DNA of 64,000 bases, from positions 104,299 to 168,298 of the forward strand of contig NZ_KB891263.1 in NCBI RefSeq assembly GCF_000373365.1, written 5' to 3'. Of the stretch, positions 1-8,424 are shown one piece after another (position 1 is the first letter of the stretch; each line of letters starts with the position of its first letter). This DNA is from Parafrankia discariae. GTDB taxonomy: Bacteria; Actinomycetota; Actinomycetes; Frankiales; Frankiaceae. A program made the position numbers and the translations under genes. Under the pieces are notes generated by a model. It saw nothing but the letters and a program-made list of their open reading frames with translations, had not been told where the DNA came from and did no database searches.

Positions 1-47
1 CTGACGTGGCGCCGGCTGATCCCTCATCGGAGAGGACTCCGCCCAAG

Positions 48-1043
48 ATGCAGTTCACACAGCTCGGTCGTTCCGGTCTGTCCGTCTCGCGTCTGTGCCT
101 CGGCACGATGAACTTCGGCCCCCTGACCAGCGAGGACGACTCCCACAAGATCATGGAGTCGGCGCATGGGCACGGCATCAACTTCTTCGACACGGCCAAC
201 GCCTACGGTCTGCGTTCGGCCGGCGTGTCGGGCCTCGGTGAGGGCAGGGGCTACACCGAGTCGATCATCGGCCGTTGGTTCGCGCGGGGCGGTGGGCGCC
301 GGGAGCGCACTGTGCTGGCGACCAAGGTCTACAGCCCCATGGGGGAGTGGCCCAACGAGGGCAGGCTGTCGGCGCTCAACATCCGCCGTGCCCTGGACGC
401 GAGCCTGACCCGCCTGCAGACCGACTACATCGATCTCTACCAGTTCCACCACGTCGACCGCGCCACCCCGTGGGATGAGATCTGGCAGGCTGTCGACGTC
501 GCCGTCACGGCCGGCAAGATCCTCTACGTCGGCAGCAGCAATTTCGCCGGCTGGCACATCGCCCAGGCGCAGGCCGCCGCAGCCCAGCGCGGGACGTTCG
601 GCCTGGTCAGCGAGCAGCCGATCTACAACCTCCTCACCCGGGAGGTCGAGCTGGAGGTGTTGCCCGCCGCGCAGCACTACGGCGTGGGCCTCCTCCCGTG
701 GTCGCCGCTGCAGAGCGGGCTGCTCGGTGGTGTGCTGCGCAAGGAGCGCGAGAGCCTGCGTCGCCTCGAAGGCCGTGCCGCGCAGACGCTGGAGGCCAGC
801 CGCCCCCAGATCGAGGCCTACGAGGACTTCGCCGCCGAGCTCGGCCACGAACCCGGTGACGTCGCGCTCGCCTGGCTGCTGCACCAGCCGGCCGTCACCG
901 CGCCGATCGTCGGCCCGCGCATCCAGCAGCACCTCGACGACGCCGTCCGGGCGCTCGACGTCCACCTGGACGAGAAGGCGCTCGCCCGGCTGGACGAGAT
1001 CTTCCCGGGCTACCGGACGGCCCCCGAGCACTTCGCCTGGTAG
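48..1043 (+). CDS. Aldo/keto reductase
   Basis: This is a 331-aa cytosolic NADPH-dependent aldo/keto reductase, predicted to reduce aldehydes or ketones; the substrate is unknown. The TIM-barrel catalytic tetrad is visible: Asp48 and Tyr53 in FFDTANAYG, Lys93 in LATKVYSP and His134 in YQFHHVD. The C-terminal half has the AKR cofactor region, with SNFAGW at the end of one strand and IVGPRIQQHLDDA near the end. The length is normal for the YghZ/Kvbeta-like branch. I take the ATG at 48, which begins the usual MQFTQLGRSGLxVS start; a GTG at 6 would add 14 residues with no family resemblance. Genes upstream of the window are not visible, so operon membership is unknown. Confidence 0.9.
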   Translation: MQFTQLGRSGLSVSRLCLGTMNFGPLTSEDDSHKIMESAHGHGINFFDTANAYGLRSAGVSGLGEGRGYTESIIGRWFARGGGRRERTVLATKVYSPMGEWPNEGRLSALNIRRALDASLTRLQTDYIDLYQFHHVDRATPWDEIWQAVDVAVTAGKILYVGSSNFAGWHIAQAQAAAAQRGTFGLVSEQPIYNLLTREVELEVLPAAQHYGVGLLPWSPLQSGLLGGVLRKERESLRRLEGRAAQTLEASRPQIEAYEDFAAELGHEPGDVALAWLLHQPAVTAPIVGPRIQQHLDDAVRALDVHLDEKALARLDEIFPGYRTAPEHFAW

Positions 1044-1134
1044 CGAGGACCGCCCGCCGCGTCGGCCACCGCGCCATGGTCGAGGTGGTCGCCGCGGGCG
1101 GGCCCGGTCCGACCAGTTCGGGTGTGGCCGTGGG

Positions 1135-2109
1135 CTACTTGGACTCGAGTCGGCCCAGTGGGTGGTCGCTGTCGGCCAGCGCCCTGTGGGCCGTCCGCCA
1201 GCTGGCGTCCTCGACGCCCAGGGCGTGGCGCAGGTAGGCCCAGGTGACCTGCTGGAGCAGGGCGACGCGGGCGGGGTTCTCGTCAGTGGTCTCGGTGACC
1301 TGGTAGCCGGAGATCCCGCCCAGGAAGTGCTGGGCGCCGTTCAGGACGAGCAGGCTCTTGGGCCCGGGGCTGAGGTGGTAGGGGTCCGCGGTCCAGGCCG
1401 CGCCGCGCACGGTCAGCGGCAGGTCGTCCTGGTCGCCCATGACCACCAGGGCCGGCGTGGTCATCTGGGCGAAGCTCTGCTCGCGCAGCCACGGCAGGTT
1501 CTCCACCGCGAACGGCGTCAGGCCCGCCCCGCCCTGTCCGGCCGTGGCCAGCAGAACCCCGGCCTTGATCCGCGGGTCGGACAGGTCCTGGGCGATGCCG
1601 GTCCGCGGGTCGGTCACGCGCAGGCCCAGCAGGATGCCCGCGGTCTGGCCGCCGAAGGAGTGCCCGACAGCGGCGATCCGGCCGCGGTCGGTGCGCCCGG
1701 AGAGGCCCGGGACGGCTGCTTCCAGCCCGTCGAGGTGGTCCAGGATGCGCTTGTTGTCCTCCACCCGGTATCTCCAGGTGTCGGGCCCGCGCGGGTCGGC
1801 GGGGTCCGGGCCCGCCGTCCGCGAGTCCAGGTGGGTGGCCTGGATCACCACGAAGCCGTGCGCGGCCCAGAAGTCGACCAGCGGGCCGTAGCCCTCCAGC
1901 GAGGACCCGAAGCCGTGCGAGAAGACGATGATCGGCAGATTCCGCCCGGTCGCGGGCGCCGAGACCCGGACCAGCTGGTCGCGGCCGCGGCCCGGGGCCG
2001 GCAGCGCGATCGGCTTGACCGAGATCACCGGGACTCCCGCGCCCGTGTCCACGACCTCGATGGTCGCCGTCGCCGTGTCCGATGCGTTCCTGAGATCCGA
2101 TGCGTTCAT
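1135..2109 (-). CDS. Alpha/beta hydrolase (chlorophyllase/PET-hydrolase-like esterase)
   Basis: This 324-aa serine hydrolase is related to dienelactone hydrolase, chlorophyllase and platelet-activating-factor acetylhydrolase-like esterases. The oxyanion segment HGFGSS is at residues 65-70. The nucleophile Ser151 lies in GHSFGGQ, a likely acid Asp in VVMGDQDD, and the His in NGAQHFLGG. No signal peptide is visible, so it is probably cytosolic. A GGAAGG ribosome site lies 8 nt before the ATG. It is transcribed divergently from the TetR gene at 2269, and the two share an intergenic region with two palindromic operators. That arrangement suggests it is the regulator's main target, probably induced by its ester substrate or a relative. 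The substrate cannot be deduced from the sequence. Confidence 0.85.
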   Translation of the reverse strand: MNASDLRNASDTATATIEVVDTGAGVPVISVKPIALPAPGRGRDQLVRVSAPATGRNLPIIVFSHGFGSSLEGYGPLVDFWAAHGFVVIQATHLDSRTAGPDPADPRGPDTWRYRVEDNKRILDHLDGLEAAVPGLSGRTDRGRIAAVGHSFGGQTAGILLGLRVTDPRTGIAQDLSDPRIKAGVLLATAGQGGAGLTPFAVENLPWLREQSFAQMTTPALVVMGDQDDLPLTVRGAAWTADPYHLSPGPKSLLVLNGAQHFLGGISGYQVTETTDENPARVALLQQVTWAYLRHALGVEDASWRTAHRALADSDHPLGRLESK

Positions 2110-2195
2110 GACAGTCGCCTTCCAGGTGCTTCGATCGCCGGATCCGCGCTCGCGCCGACTTGGCCGACGGGTTCCGGTCTGACACCATCAGAAGT

Positions 2196-2234
2196 GGGAC
2201 GCCGTCCCGATTGACGATATGGGACGCTGTCCCG
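2196..2234. promoter_or_regulatory. Twin TetR operators between esterase and tetR
   Basis: Two copies of a palindrome, GGGACGCCGTCCC at 2196-2208 and GGGACGCTGTCCC at 2221-2233, start 25 bp apart. The first is a perfect 6-1-6 inverted repeat and the second a 5-3-5. GGGACG...CGTCCC is a form often seen in TetR operators. They lie between the divergent esterase and TetR genes, with a TTGACG hexamer at 2211-2216 between them, so a bound repressor would block both directions. Confidence 0.75.
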
Positions 2235-2268
2235 TTTTTCAATCCGGCTGGTGAAGAAGGATGTGGTC

Positions 2269-2841
2269 GTGACCGGGAGCAACGTCGACAGGGCGGCGCA
2301 GCCCAAGCGGGCGGACGCGCGACGCAACGAGAAGAACCTGCTCGACGCCGCCGCCGCGGTCTTCGTCACCTCCGGCGTCGAGGCACCGCTGCGCGACATC
2401 GCGGCCCGGGCCGGCACCGGGACGGCCACGATCTACCGCCACTTCCCCACCCGCGCCGATCTGATCATCGCCGTCTACCGCCACCAGGTCGAGGCGCTCG
2501 CCGAAGCCGGACCCGCCCTGCTGGAGTCCAGCCCGACCCCCTACGCCGCGCTCACCCGGTGGATCGACCTGTTCGTCGACTTCGTGGTCACCAAGCTCGG
2601 CCTCGCCGCCGTCCTGCAGTCCGACGACCACTGCTACGACCCCCTGCACTCCTACTTCCTGGAGCGGCTCGTGCCCGTGTGCACCCGACTGCTCGAAGCC
2701 GCCGCCGACGAGATTCGCTCCGACGTCGACGCGTTCGAGCTGATGTACGGCATCGGGGGCATCTGCGCCGGCGCCGGCGCCAACCAGCGCTACGACACCC
2801 GGCGTCTCGTCCAACTCCTCGTCGCGGGGCTGCGCCGGTGA
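2269..2841 (+). CDS. TetR-family transcriptional repressor
   Basis: This 190-aa TetR repressor has an N-terminal helix-turn-helix with the typical run ARRNEKNLLDAAAAVF, then PLRDIAARAGTGTATIYRHF, then FPTRADLI. The C-terminal ligand-binding domain is divergent, as usual, and its effector is unknown. I prefer the GTG at 2269 because GAAGAAGG stands 8 nt upstream; GTG codons at 2251 and 2263 in the same frame are alternatives. The gene is divergent from the esterase at 1135-2109, and two GGGACGnnGTCCC palindromes lie between them, so autoregulation plus repression of the esterase is the natural reading. The 250 bp downstream, up to the next gene, contain nothing I recognise. Confidence 0.9.
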   Translation: MTGSNVDRAAQPKRADARRNEKNLLDAAAAVFVTSGVEAPLRDIAARAGTGTATIYRHFPTRADLIIAVYRHQVEALAEAGPALLESSPTPYAALTRWIDLFVDFVVTKLGLAAVLQSDDHCYDPLHSYFLERLVPVCTRLLEAAADEIRSDVDAFELMYGIGGICAGAGANQRYDTRRLVQLLVAGLRR

Positions 2842-3086
2842 AAGTGGCCACGCCCGATCCCACGGGGTCGAGACCATCGCCACCGGGCTGAGGTGGAAGC
2901 GCCCGCGAGCCACTGTCGATCGTCGGCGAGGTGGACGCCGCCGCGGGCGAGGCCTGCCGGGAACTCGGGGCGACGGTCGCGGCTATGGCCGCTGGCAGCC
3001 GGGTACGGCAGCGGGACCTTTGCGTTCGGCGGGCTGTCCGTCGGGGAGCGCGAGACGGCCGAGCGGCCGCCGAGTTCGCGGAGTGA

Positions 3087-3575
3087 TCAGCCGGCTCGCG
3101 GCTGAGGCGGCGCGGGTGTCGGAGAAGGATCGTCGAGCCACCAGGCCGACCGTTCCTCCTTGTGCAGACCCGTGAGAGTGGGATACCAGGTGCTGTTTTC
3201 GGAGAAGTAGTCCCTCATGGCCGGTGACGAGTTGAAGAGGTCCAGAATCCATGCGCGCCAGGAGCTGAGATCCTTCTTGGAGTACTCGAGTTTCCGATCC
3301 CAAATGCATTCCAGAATGTCGAGACAGAACTCGGTTATCGCCAGTACCTGGCTGCGGTCCTGGTGTGTGGAATCCGCGGGGATCGGCTTGTCGTCATAGA
3401 AGTGGGGTCGCCACTGGGGGTACTCGATAAAGACTCTGTCTATTTGGAGGGCTAGATCGGTCGTACTGTTGTAGGTCGTGACCGTCCGATTTCTTCTGGC
3501 GTCCGACACGGACAGTGCCGTCGCGCCGAGGGAAAGCATCAGCGCGACGACCGCGACAATGTTCGACATGTCCAT
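3087..3575 (-). CDS. Small membrane-anchored protein of unknown function
   Basis: This 162-aa protein has one N-terminal membrane segment (about residues 5-24, NIVAVVALMLSLGATALSVS) followed by a soluble region rich in Trp and Tyr. The soluble part carries FIEYPQWRPHFYDDKP and SWRAWILDLFNSSPAMRDYF and ends in a short Pro tail. I recall similar single-pass proteins of unknown function in Streptomyces and Frankia, but I cannot name a Pfam family with certainty. It starts 6 bp after the stop of the GNAT gene upstream and is almost surely co-transcribed with it. A second Met at codon 3 is an alternative start. The lower GC of both genes compared with their neighbours hints at more recent acquisition. 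Confidence 0.7.
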   Translation of the reverse strand: MDMSNIVAVVALMLSLGATALSVSDARRNRTVTTYNSTTDLALQIDRVFIEYPQWRPHFYDDKPIPADSTHQDRSQVLAITEFCLDILECIWDRKLEYSKKDLSSWRAWILDLFNSSPAMRDYFSENSTWYPTLTGLHKEERSAWWLDDPSPTPAPPQPRAG

Positions 3576-3581
3576 CCGAGG

Positions 3582-4211
3582 TCACTTTCCAGATGTCGCG
3601 ATGACAAGTGGGTGGTCGGGAGGGAGGTCGTAGCCTTCTTCGTACAGCGCTCGGACGAGGTCGGTCAGCTCGGCGCCGGTCGGCGGATCCGGCTGGGCGG
3701 CCGGTGCCCACATCAGGAGCATCGGCTGTTCTCCGTCTCCCTGGAGGAGCGGAACCCGGAAGTCCGTGACGGGCAGCATGCGGGCGCCTCTGTTCTCGTA
3801 GAAGCGGATGCGCCTTCGGCGTGCGACGGCCGCGGCTGGACCGATGTCCGGCTCGTCGGGGTCTTCGACCTCAAGGACAATCGCTGAGACGCCCTGACGG
3901 TGCCGGACGTCGGTACGGATGTGATGCCACAGCTCACCGCCGAACCCGCCGCCGCGGTGCCTCTTCTCGATCGCGATGTATTCAAGGAAGAACGTCTGGA
4001 CCGACTGGAGGACGTAGGCCGAGGCAAAGCCCAGCGCAGTGTCCTCGTCAAGTGCGACGTAAGCAACGCGAATACCGGCGTCGACATCCCGCAGTATCTC
4101 CTTGAACGGCATCCGCTCCCCCGCGGGAAAGGCCTCCAGATAAATTCTCTCAACCGAAACGACCTGCGATGGCTCGAGATCAGACAGTGTCGTGACCCGC
4201 ATACCTCGCAT
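3582..4211 (-). CDS. GNAT-family N-acetyltransferase
   Basis: This 209-aa protein shows a GNAT acetyl-CoA-binding fold. A beta strand carries LGFASAYVLQ, then FFLEYIAIEKRHRGGGFGGELW, which is the Q/RxxGxG/A pyrophosphate loop (RHRGGGFG). Then comes SAIVLEVEDPDEPDIG and a late FYENRGARML segment. The substrate is unknown. It heads a two-gene operon with the membrane-anchored protein at 3087-3575. Base composition is less GC-rich than the window average (AT-containing third positions such as aatt and cgaata), which suggests horizontal origin. An in-frame ATG three codons downstream is an alternative start. Confidence 0.82.
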   Translation of the reverse strand: MRGMRVTTLSDLEPSQVVSVERIYLEAFPAGERMPFKEILRDVDAGIRVAYVALDEDTALGFASAYVLQSVQTFFLEYIAIEKRHRGGGFGGELWHHIRTDVRHRQGVSAIVLEVEDPDEPDIGPAAAVARRRRIRFYENRGARMLPVTDFRVPLLQGDGEQPMLLMWAPAAQPDPPTGAELTDLVRALYEEGYDLPPDHPLVIATSGK

Positions 4212-4534
4212 ACTAGCCGGTTTGGTGGCATCCCCGTACGGATTACTGCGGAAGTCGATATCTGGTCCTGATCATGACAGGCCGTGGGCGGCGATCGAAC
4301 CCTCGGCGGTCCGATGGCCCACCGGATGAACGGCGGTCGGGCGCTGCTCGCGCGTGAACCGAGGCTTTCCGCCGGTGAGCGTGGCCTGGCCCGAGTGTCC
4401 GCCGGGTGATCTGACGTCTGTGGGTACCGGACCGCCGGTAATGCTAGTGTCCTCTGCTACGGAAACGGCGTCCGATCTGACGTAGCTGTACGTGATAGAC
4501 GGACTGGCGAGAGTTCCGTGGGGGGCAGGGGCTC
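4212..4534. other. Intergenic region between GNAT gene and lipase
   Basis: This 323-bp divergent spacer holds promoters for both flanking genes. TAATGCTAGTGT near 4439 could be a -10 element for the lipase, but no good -35 partner is visible. I see no gene, hairpin or repeat in it. Confidence 0.4.
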
Positions 4535-5803
4535 GTGAGCGGCAGTCGCGTGGTCGCGTCGGTTTCTCGCGTCATGGCATGGACGACGACCTGTGGCCTG
4601 GCCTTGGTGGTCGCCGCCTGTGCGGGGTCGGGCGGAGGCAACGGGAACGACGCGCCCGCGTCACCGACATCTGCCGCCGTCCGCTATACCGGCCCGGTGG
4701 CGGCGCCGGCCGGTGACGCGTTCTATATTCCGCCCAAGGTGCTGCCGGCGGGTGATCCCGGAGACATTCTGTGGTCCCGGAAGGTCCCGGCCGCTGGCAA
4801 GCTCAAGGACGCCAATTTCACCGTCTACCAGGTGCTTTACCTGTCGACGGACACGCACGACCAACCGGTCGCCGTGTCCGGCACGATTGTGTTCCCACCG
4901 GCCGGGTCCCGGGCCGACATGCCGTTGCTCGGGTTCGCGACCGGCACCCACGGTCTCGGTGACGACTGCGCGCCGTCGAAGTCCCTCGCGGCCGGCGCGG
5001 ATGACTGGGCCGACATCCTCGAGCTGGCGGCGAGCCACGGCTGGGCGGTCGCGGCCACCGATTACGAGGGTCTGGGCACACCCGGACCCCACACCTACGC
5101 TGTCGGCCGGGCCGAGGGGCATGCCGTCCTCGACGCGGCGCGGGCCGCGTTGCGCCTTCGCGAGGGCGGCCTGTCCAGGAACGCCAAGGTCGGCTTCTGG
5201 GGTTACTCCCAGGGCGGCGGCGCCGCGAGTTGGGCCGGAGAGCTCGCGCCGGGCTACGCGCCGGATCTGAACACGGTGGGGATCGCCGCCGGTGGGGTCC
5301 CCGCGGACCTGCTGAAGGTCAGCGCGGGGGTCGACGGCGCGACCTGGGCCGCGGTGGAGTTCATGGCGGCTCTCGGGTTCGACGCGGCCTATTCGGAGCT
5401 GAAGCTCGACAGTTTCGTCCTGCCGGCGGCTCGCGCCAGCCTCGACCAGCTTCGGACCGCGTGCGTGAAGCAGGCCGTTCTCTCGTTCGCGGGAAAACAC
5501 GCCAGAGACGTCTTCACCACGGATCCGCTGAAGTCCACCACGTGGCAGAAGCGGCTGGCTGAGAACTCGTTGGGTTCCACACCGCCGAAGGTTCCGATCT
5601 TCCTCTACCACGGGGAAAAGGACGACGTCGTCGCCTTCGGGCAGGCGGAGAGCCTGGAGCGCACGTACTGCGCGGGCGGAGCGGATGTCACCTGGATGCC
5701 GATCGCCGGCGCCAACCACGACGCGGCCTCCTATCTGGAGGCCGAGCCGGTCGCGTTCCTCGCCGACCGGTTCGCGGGCAACCCCCTGGCCTCCACCTGC
5801 TGA
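4535..5803 (+). CDS. Secretory lipase (LIP family) lipoprotein
   Basis: This 422-aa protein resembles the fungal/actinobacterial secretory lipases (LIP, PF03583). The N-terminus is a lipoprotein signal: a basic start, a hydrophobic stretch and the lipobox LVVAAC, with Cys29 as the lipidated residue. The mature protein has the alpha/beta-hydrolase nucleophile in GFWGYSQGG, a late Asp in YHGEKDDVV and a His in ANHDAAS, which form a plausible catalytic triad. It should act at the outer face of the membrane on acyl esters or related lipids. The GTG at 4535 follows a weak purine-rich segment. It appears monocistronic. Whether it is a true triacylglycerol lipase or another secreted esterase cannot be told from the sequence. 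Confidence 0.85.
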   Translation: MSGSRVVASVSRVMAWTTTCGLALVVAACAGSGGGNGNDAPASPTSAAVRYTGPVAAPAGDAFYIPPKVLPAGDPGDILWSRKVPAAGKLKDANFTVYQVLYLSTDTHDQPVAVSGTIVFPPAGSRADMPLLGFATGTHGLGDDCAPSKSLAAGADDWADILELAASHGWAVAATDYEGLGTPGPHTYAVGRAEGHAVLDAARAALRLREGGLSRNAKVGFWGYSQGGGAASWAGELAPGYAPDLNTVGIAAGGVPADLLKVSAGVDGATWAAVEFMAALGFDAAYSELKLDSFVLPAARASLDQLRTACVKQAVLSFAGKHARDVFTTDPLKSTTWQKRLAENSLGSTPPKVPIFLYHGEKDDVVAFGQAESLERTYCAGGADVTWMPIAGANHDAASYLEAEPVAFLADRFAGNPLASTC

Positions 5804-5834
5804 CCTGGCGCAGGGCCGCGCTGGCGGTAGCCGC

Positions 5835-5903
5835 ATGAGCCGCATGCCGGGCAACGTCTGGGACTGGTGCCGGGACACCTACGGCGCCGAGGCGAGCGTG
5901 GTG
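5835..5903 (+). pseudogene. Fragment resembling a formylglycine-generating/SUMF1 domain
   Basis: A short open stretch encodes RMPGNVWDWCRDTYG, which matches the signature GNVWEWCxDWY of FGE/SUMF1-type proteins (also found in EgtB and PvdO). Nothing upstream or downstream continues the domain: upstream is the lipase stop, downstream the nitroreductase on the opposite strand. It is best read as the remnant of a deleted gene. A match of this length could still be chance, so confidence is moderate. Confidence 0.5.
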
Positions 5904-5925
5904 AGGTGGGGGGCGGGAGACTTTG

Positions 5926-6720
5926 TCAGCGGGAGGGCAGGCCCAGGTTCTCCAGGATTTCGCGGAGGCGGTGGCGGCCCGCCATCGACTCCGGGCCCGC
6001 CAGACGGGCCAGCGCTCGGTCGCTCCAGGCGCCGTCCAGGCCGAAGCGCGTGTTGTAGGTGGACAGCCGCTGATCGTAGGTCTCGATGTGGGCGTCCGCG
6101 GCGATGTCGTAGCGTTCCCGGTGCAGCACCGCGTCCCGTGGCAGCCGTGGTTTGACGTCCGCCCGCTCGGTCGGGTCCGGCTCGCCGACAGCCAGGCCGA
6201 AGGCCGCGACGGCGTGCGGGGGCAACCCGAGCTCGGCCGCCACCTCCTCGGGGCGGTTGCGGACCGCGCCGACGAACACGGTGCCCAGGCCGAGTGACTC
6301 GGCGGCCACGGCGGCGTTCTGCGCCGCGAGGGCGGTGTCGACGAAGCCGACGATCGTGGTCTCCAGGTAGTCGACCGCGGTCACCTGGGTTCCCGCCCGC
6401 TCGGCGAGCCGGTGGACCCGGCTGAGGTCGGCGATCCAGACCAGGAACAGCGGGGCCCGCGCGATGAACCGCTGGTTGCCGGCGAGCGTGGCCAGGCGGG
6501 CCTTGCGCTCGGGGTCGCGCACCGCGATCACACTCCACACCTGGAGATTGGAGGATGTCGACGCGGACTGCGCGGCCGCGACCAGCGCGGCCAGTTCGTC
6601 CTCGCCGACGTCGCGCGGCCCGAAGCTGCGCACCGAACGGTGCGCGAGCTGCACCCGCAGGACGTCGTTGAGCACGTCGAGGGTCGCGGCGGGATCCCCG
6701 TAGCGGGCGGCGGCAGGCAT
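5926..6720 (-). CDS. FMN-dependent nitroreductase (NfsA/FRP type)
   Basis: This 264-aa flavin oxidoreductase belongs to the nitroreductase superfamily, NfsA/FRP branch, and probably uses NADPH. Near the start it has AHRSVRSFGPRDVGEDEL, the FMN-phosphate contact HRSVRxF. It continues with AAQSASTSSNLQVWSVI, the second FMN-binding signature, and later with VGFVDTALAAQNAAVAAESLGLG, the long central helix followed by LG. It then ends in the variable C-terminal arm. It is cytosolic and could reduce nitroaromatics, quinones or free flavin. Upstream (6721-6900) a region richer in A and T probably holds its promoter. It is not linked in an operon to its neighbours. Confidence 0.9.
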   Translation of the reverse strand: MPAAARYGDPAATLDVLNDVLRVQLAHRSVRSFGPRDVGEDELAALVAAAQSASTSSNLQVWSVIAVRDPERKARLATLAGNQRFIARAPLFLVWIADLSRVHRLAERAGTQVTAVDYLETTIVGFVDTALAAQNAAVAAESLGLGTVFVGAVRNRPEEVAAELGLPPHAVAAFGLAVGEPDPTERADVKPRLPRDAVLHRERYDIAADAHIETYDQRLSTYNTRFGLDGAWSDRALARLAGPESMAGRHRLREILENLGLPSR

Positions 6721-6900
6721 CGGACGAGGACCTCACCTATCAGCGCATTGTCGATCGTTTTAGTGAAGAATAGCGACTCGCGCGACTACACGCGAGGCCG
6801 ACCCGGCCCTGGGCGTCCAGCGCACCCCTGCGCGGGTCCCTGCGACGCGGGGATGGCGACCACGACGGCCTTCGGCCTCGCCCACGGCTGATCTCGTTGG

Positions 6901-8424
6901 TCAGCGTCCCCGCGGTGCCGGTGCGGGCGACGTGCGAGCGGCGTGCCCGGCGGCCCCGCTCGGAAGGGGCGAGTCAGGCGGCGGAGTCCGGGGACCTGGG
7001 AGGACCGGGACGACCGGGGGACGCGGGGAACCCGTGGGAGCGGGCGCCGGGCCGCCCTGCGCGCGGACGTCGAAGGCGGCGAGCTCGGCGAGCCAGTTGC
7101 CGGCCAGGTCGGTGTGACGGGGGACGCTCGCGCTGGCCGTGAACGCCGCGCAGACCTGCTCGTCCAGGCCGAACAGGGCGGACGACAGATGCTGGCGGCC
7201 CACGAGCAGCGGCGCCATGCCGATCAGCGTGGTGACCCGACGGCCGGCCACCGTGTACGGGCCCACCATCGTCCCCAGGTTGCTCGTGACCAGAGCGGTG
7301 TCCGTCGGACGGGCCGCGGTGGACACGATCTTCGCGAACACGCGGGGTGAGGTGTCCTGCGACATCCTGTCCAGAAGCCTCCGTTCGACCACGCCGAACC
7401 TGCCCCGCGCCTTGATGCGTCGGGTCTGCTCGGCGATCTGGGCGAGTCGCCGCCGGGGATCGGCCTCGGCGCAGGGCAGCGGCACCCGTATGCCCAGGGT
7501 GAAGTTGGAAAGGATCTCCTGTTCGTCCGGGGTACGCACGTTGATGGGCATCGCCGTGTGGATGGTCCGCTGACGGCGGCGAGGGAGGGCGCGGCGGGGC
7601 CGGCCCGACCCGTCGACCGTCGCGGGCAGCCATTCCGGCAGCGACCAGGCGCGCAGGGCGCCGGCGACCGCCGCGAGGTAGACGTCGTTGACCGTGACGG
7701 CTTCGCGTCGGGCGATCCGGCGCAGCCGCTCCAGCTCGGTCACCGCCCAGGTGTGCCGCGCCGCGCCCCGCGGTGGTCCGGCCCAGGACGCGAGCTGCCG
7801 GGTCCGGGGAAGGTTGCGGAACACCCCGGCGGCCATCCGGGCGTAGTCGCGGGCCTGCGGCGCCCCGAACGTCCGCAGCGTGCGCGGCGCTGGCTCGGGA
7901 CCGGCTCCGAACAGCAGATGCAGCGCCTGGTGCACGGCGCTGCCGTCCTGGTGGATGTGGTTGAACCGGTAGACGATCGCGACCTCGGTGGGACTGTGAC
8001 CGCGCAGCAGCCAGAGCCGCCACAGCGGGTGTTCCAGGTCGAGCGGCTGGGTGGCGATCCGGTCCATCGCGGCCCGCAGGCCGCTGTTCCCGCTGCCGGC
8101 GCGCAGGTTCTCGACGCTCACGTGATAGTCGAGATCGGGAGTGTCGTTGTCGTCGTGCCGCCAGATGACGGCGCCGGGGGAGTGGGCGACAGTGACCGGC
8201 CGGAAGAGGCGCTCGGTGAGCGCCGGCGCCCCGGGAAGCCGCGCCGTGACGTGCGCACGCAGCTCGGCGAGGGTCAGCGTCGGATCGTCGACACAGAGCA
8301 CCACGCCCCCCTCCAGGAACTCTCCGGGATTCTGCAGGGTGAAATGGAAGAACGCGCGATCTCCGGTGGTCAGCGGCCTGGTCCTCAGCCCGCGCTCGGC
8401 GACATTCGTGGACACACAGGTCAT
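6901..8424 (-). CDS. WS/DGAT-type acyltransferase (wax ester synthase/diacylglycerol acyltransferase family)
   Basis: This 507-aa protein belongs to the WES/DGAT family, which transfers acyl groups from acyl-CoA to long-chain alcohols or diacylglycerol for storage lipids. Family blocks are visible: PLTTGDRAFFH at the start, PLDLEHPLWRLWLL, the active-site region RFNHIHQDGSA, and SNFTLGIRVPLPC. The C-terminal domain shows ALVTSNLGTMVGP and LSSALFGLDEQVCAAF. The HHxxxDG motif reads NHIHQDG here: the second, catalytic His is kept and the first is Asn. I choose the ATG at 8424, preceded by GAGAGG at 7 nt; a longer frame to 8514 adds a non-conserved Arg-rich leader. The extreme C-terminus is a Pro/Arg-rich tail. 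It stands alone on its strand. Confidence 0.88.
   Translation of the reverse strand: MTCVSTNVAERGLRTRPLTTGDRAFFHFTLQNPGEFLEGGVVLCVDDPTLTLAELRAHVTARLPGAPALTERLFRPVTVAHSPGAVIWRHDDNDTPDLDYHVSVENLRAGSGNSGLRAAMDRIATQPLDLEHPLWRLWLLRGHSPTEVAIVYRFNHIHQDGSAVHQALHLLFGAGPEPAPRTLRTFGAPQARDYARMAAGVFRNLPRTRQLASWAGPPRGAARHTWAVTELERLRRIARREAVTVNDVYLAAVAGALRAWSLPEWLPATVDGSGRPRRALPRRRQRTIHTAMPINVRTPDEQEILSNFTLGIRVPLPCAEADPRRRLAQIAEQTRRIKARGRFGVVERRLLDRMSQDTSPRVFAKIVSTAARPTDTALVTSNLGTMVGPYTVAGRRVTTLIGMAPLLVGRQHLSSALFGLDEQVCAAFTASASVPRHTDLAGNWLAELAAFDVRAQGGPAPAPTGSPRPPVVPVLPGPRTPPPDSPLPSGAAGHAARTSPAPAPRGR

Noticed and set aside
24-1031. Long minus-strand frame opposite the aldo/keto reductase
   Set aside because: GC-rich codon bias opens the antisense frame; its protein has no motif, while the plus-strand frame has a full catalytic tetrad. 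The same holds for dozens of other antisense frames in the window, such as those opposite dnaE, the kinases and the conservon kinase.
2893-3105. Short plus-strand frame after the TetR gene
   Set aside because: No ribosome site, no family resemblance and Arg/Pro-rich translation; another frame here reads more protein-like (GEVDAAAGEACRELGATV) but is too short and unsupported.
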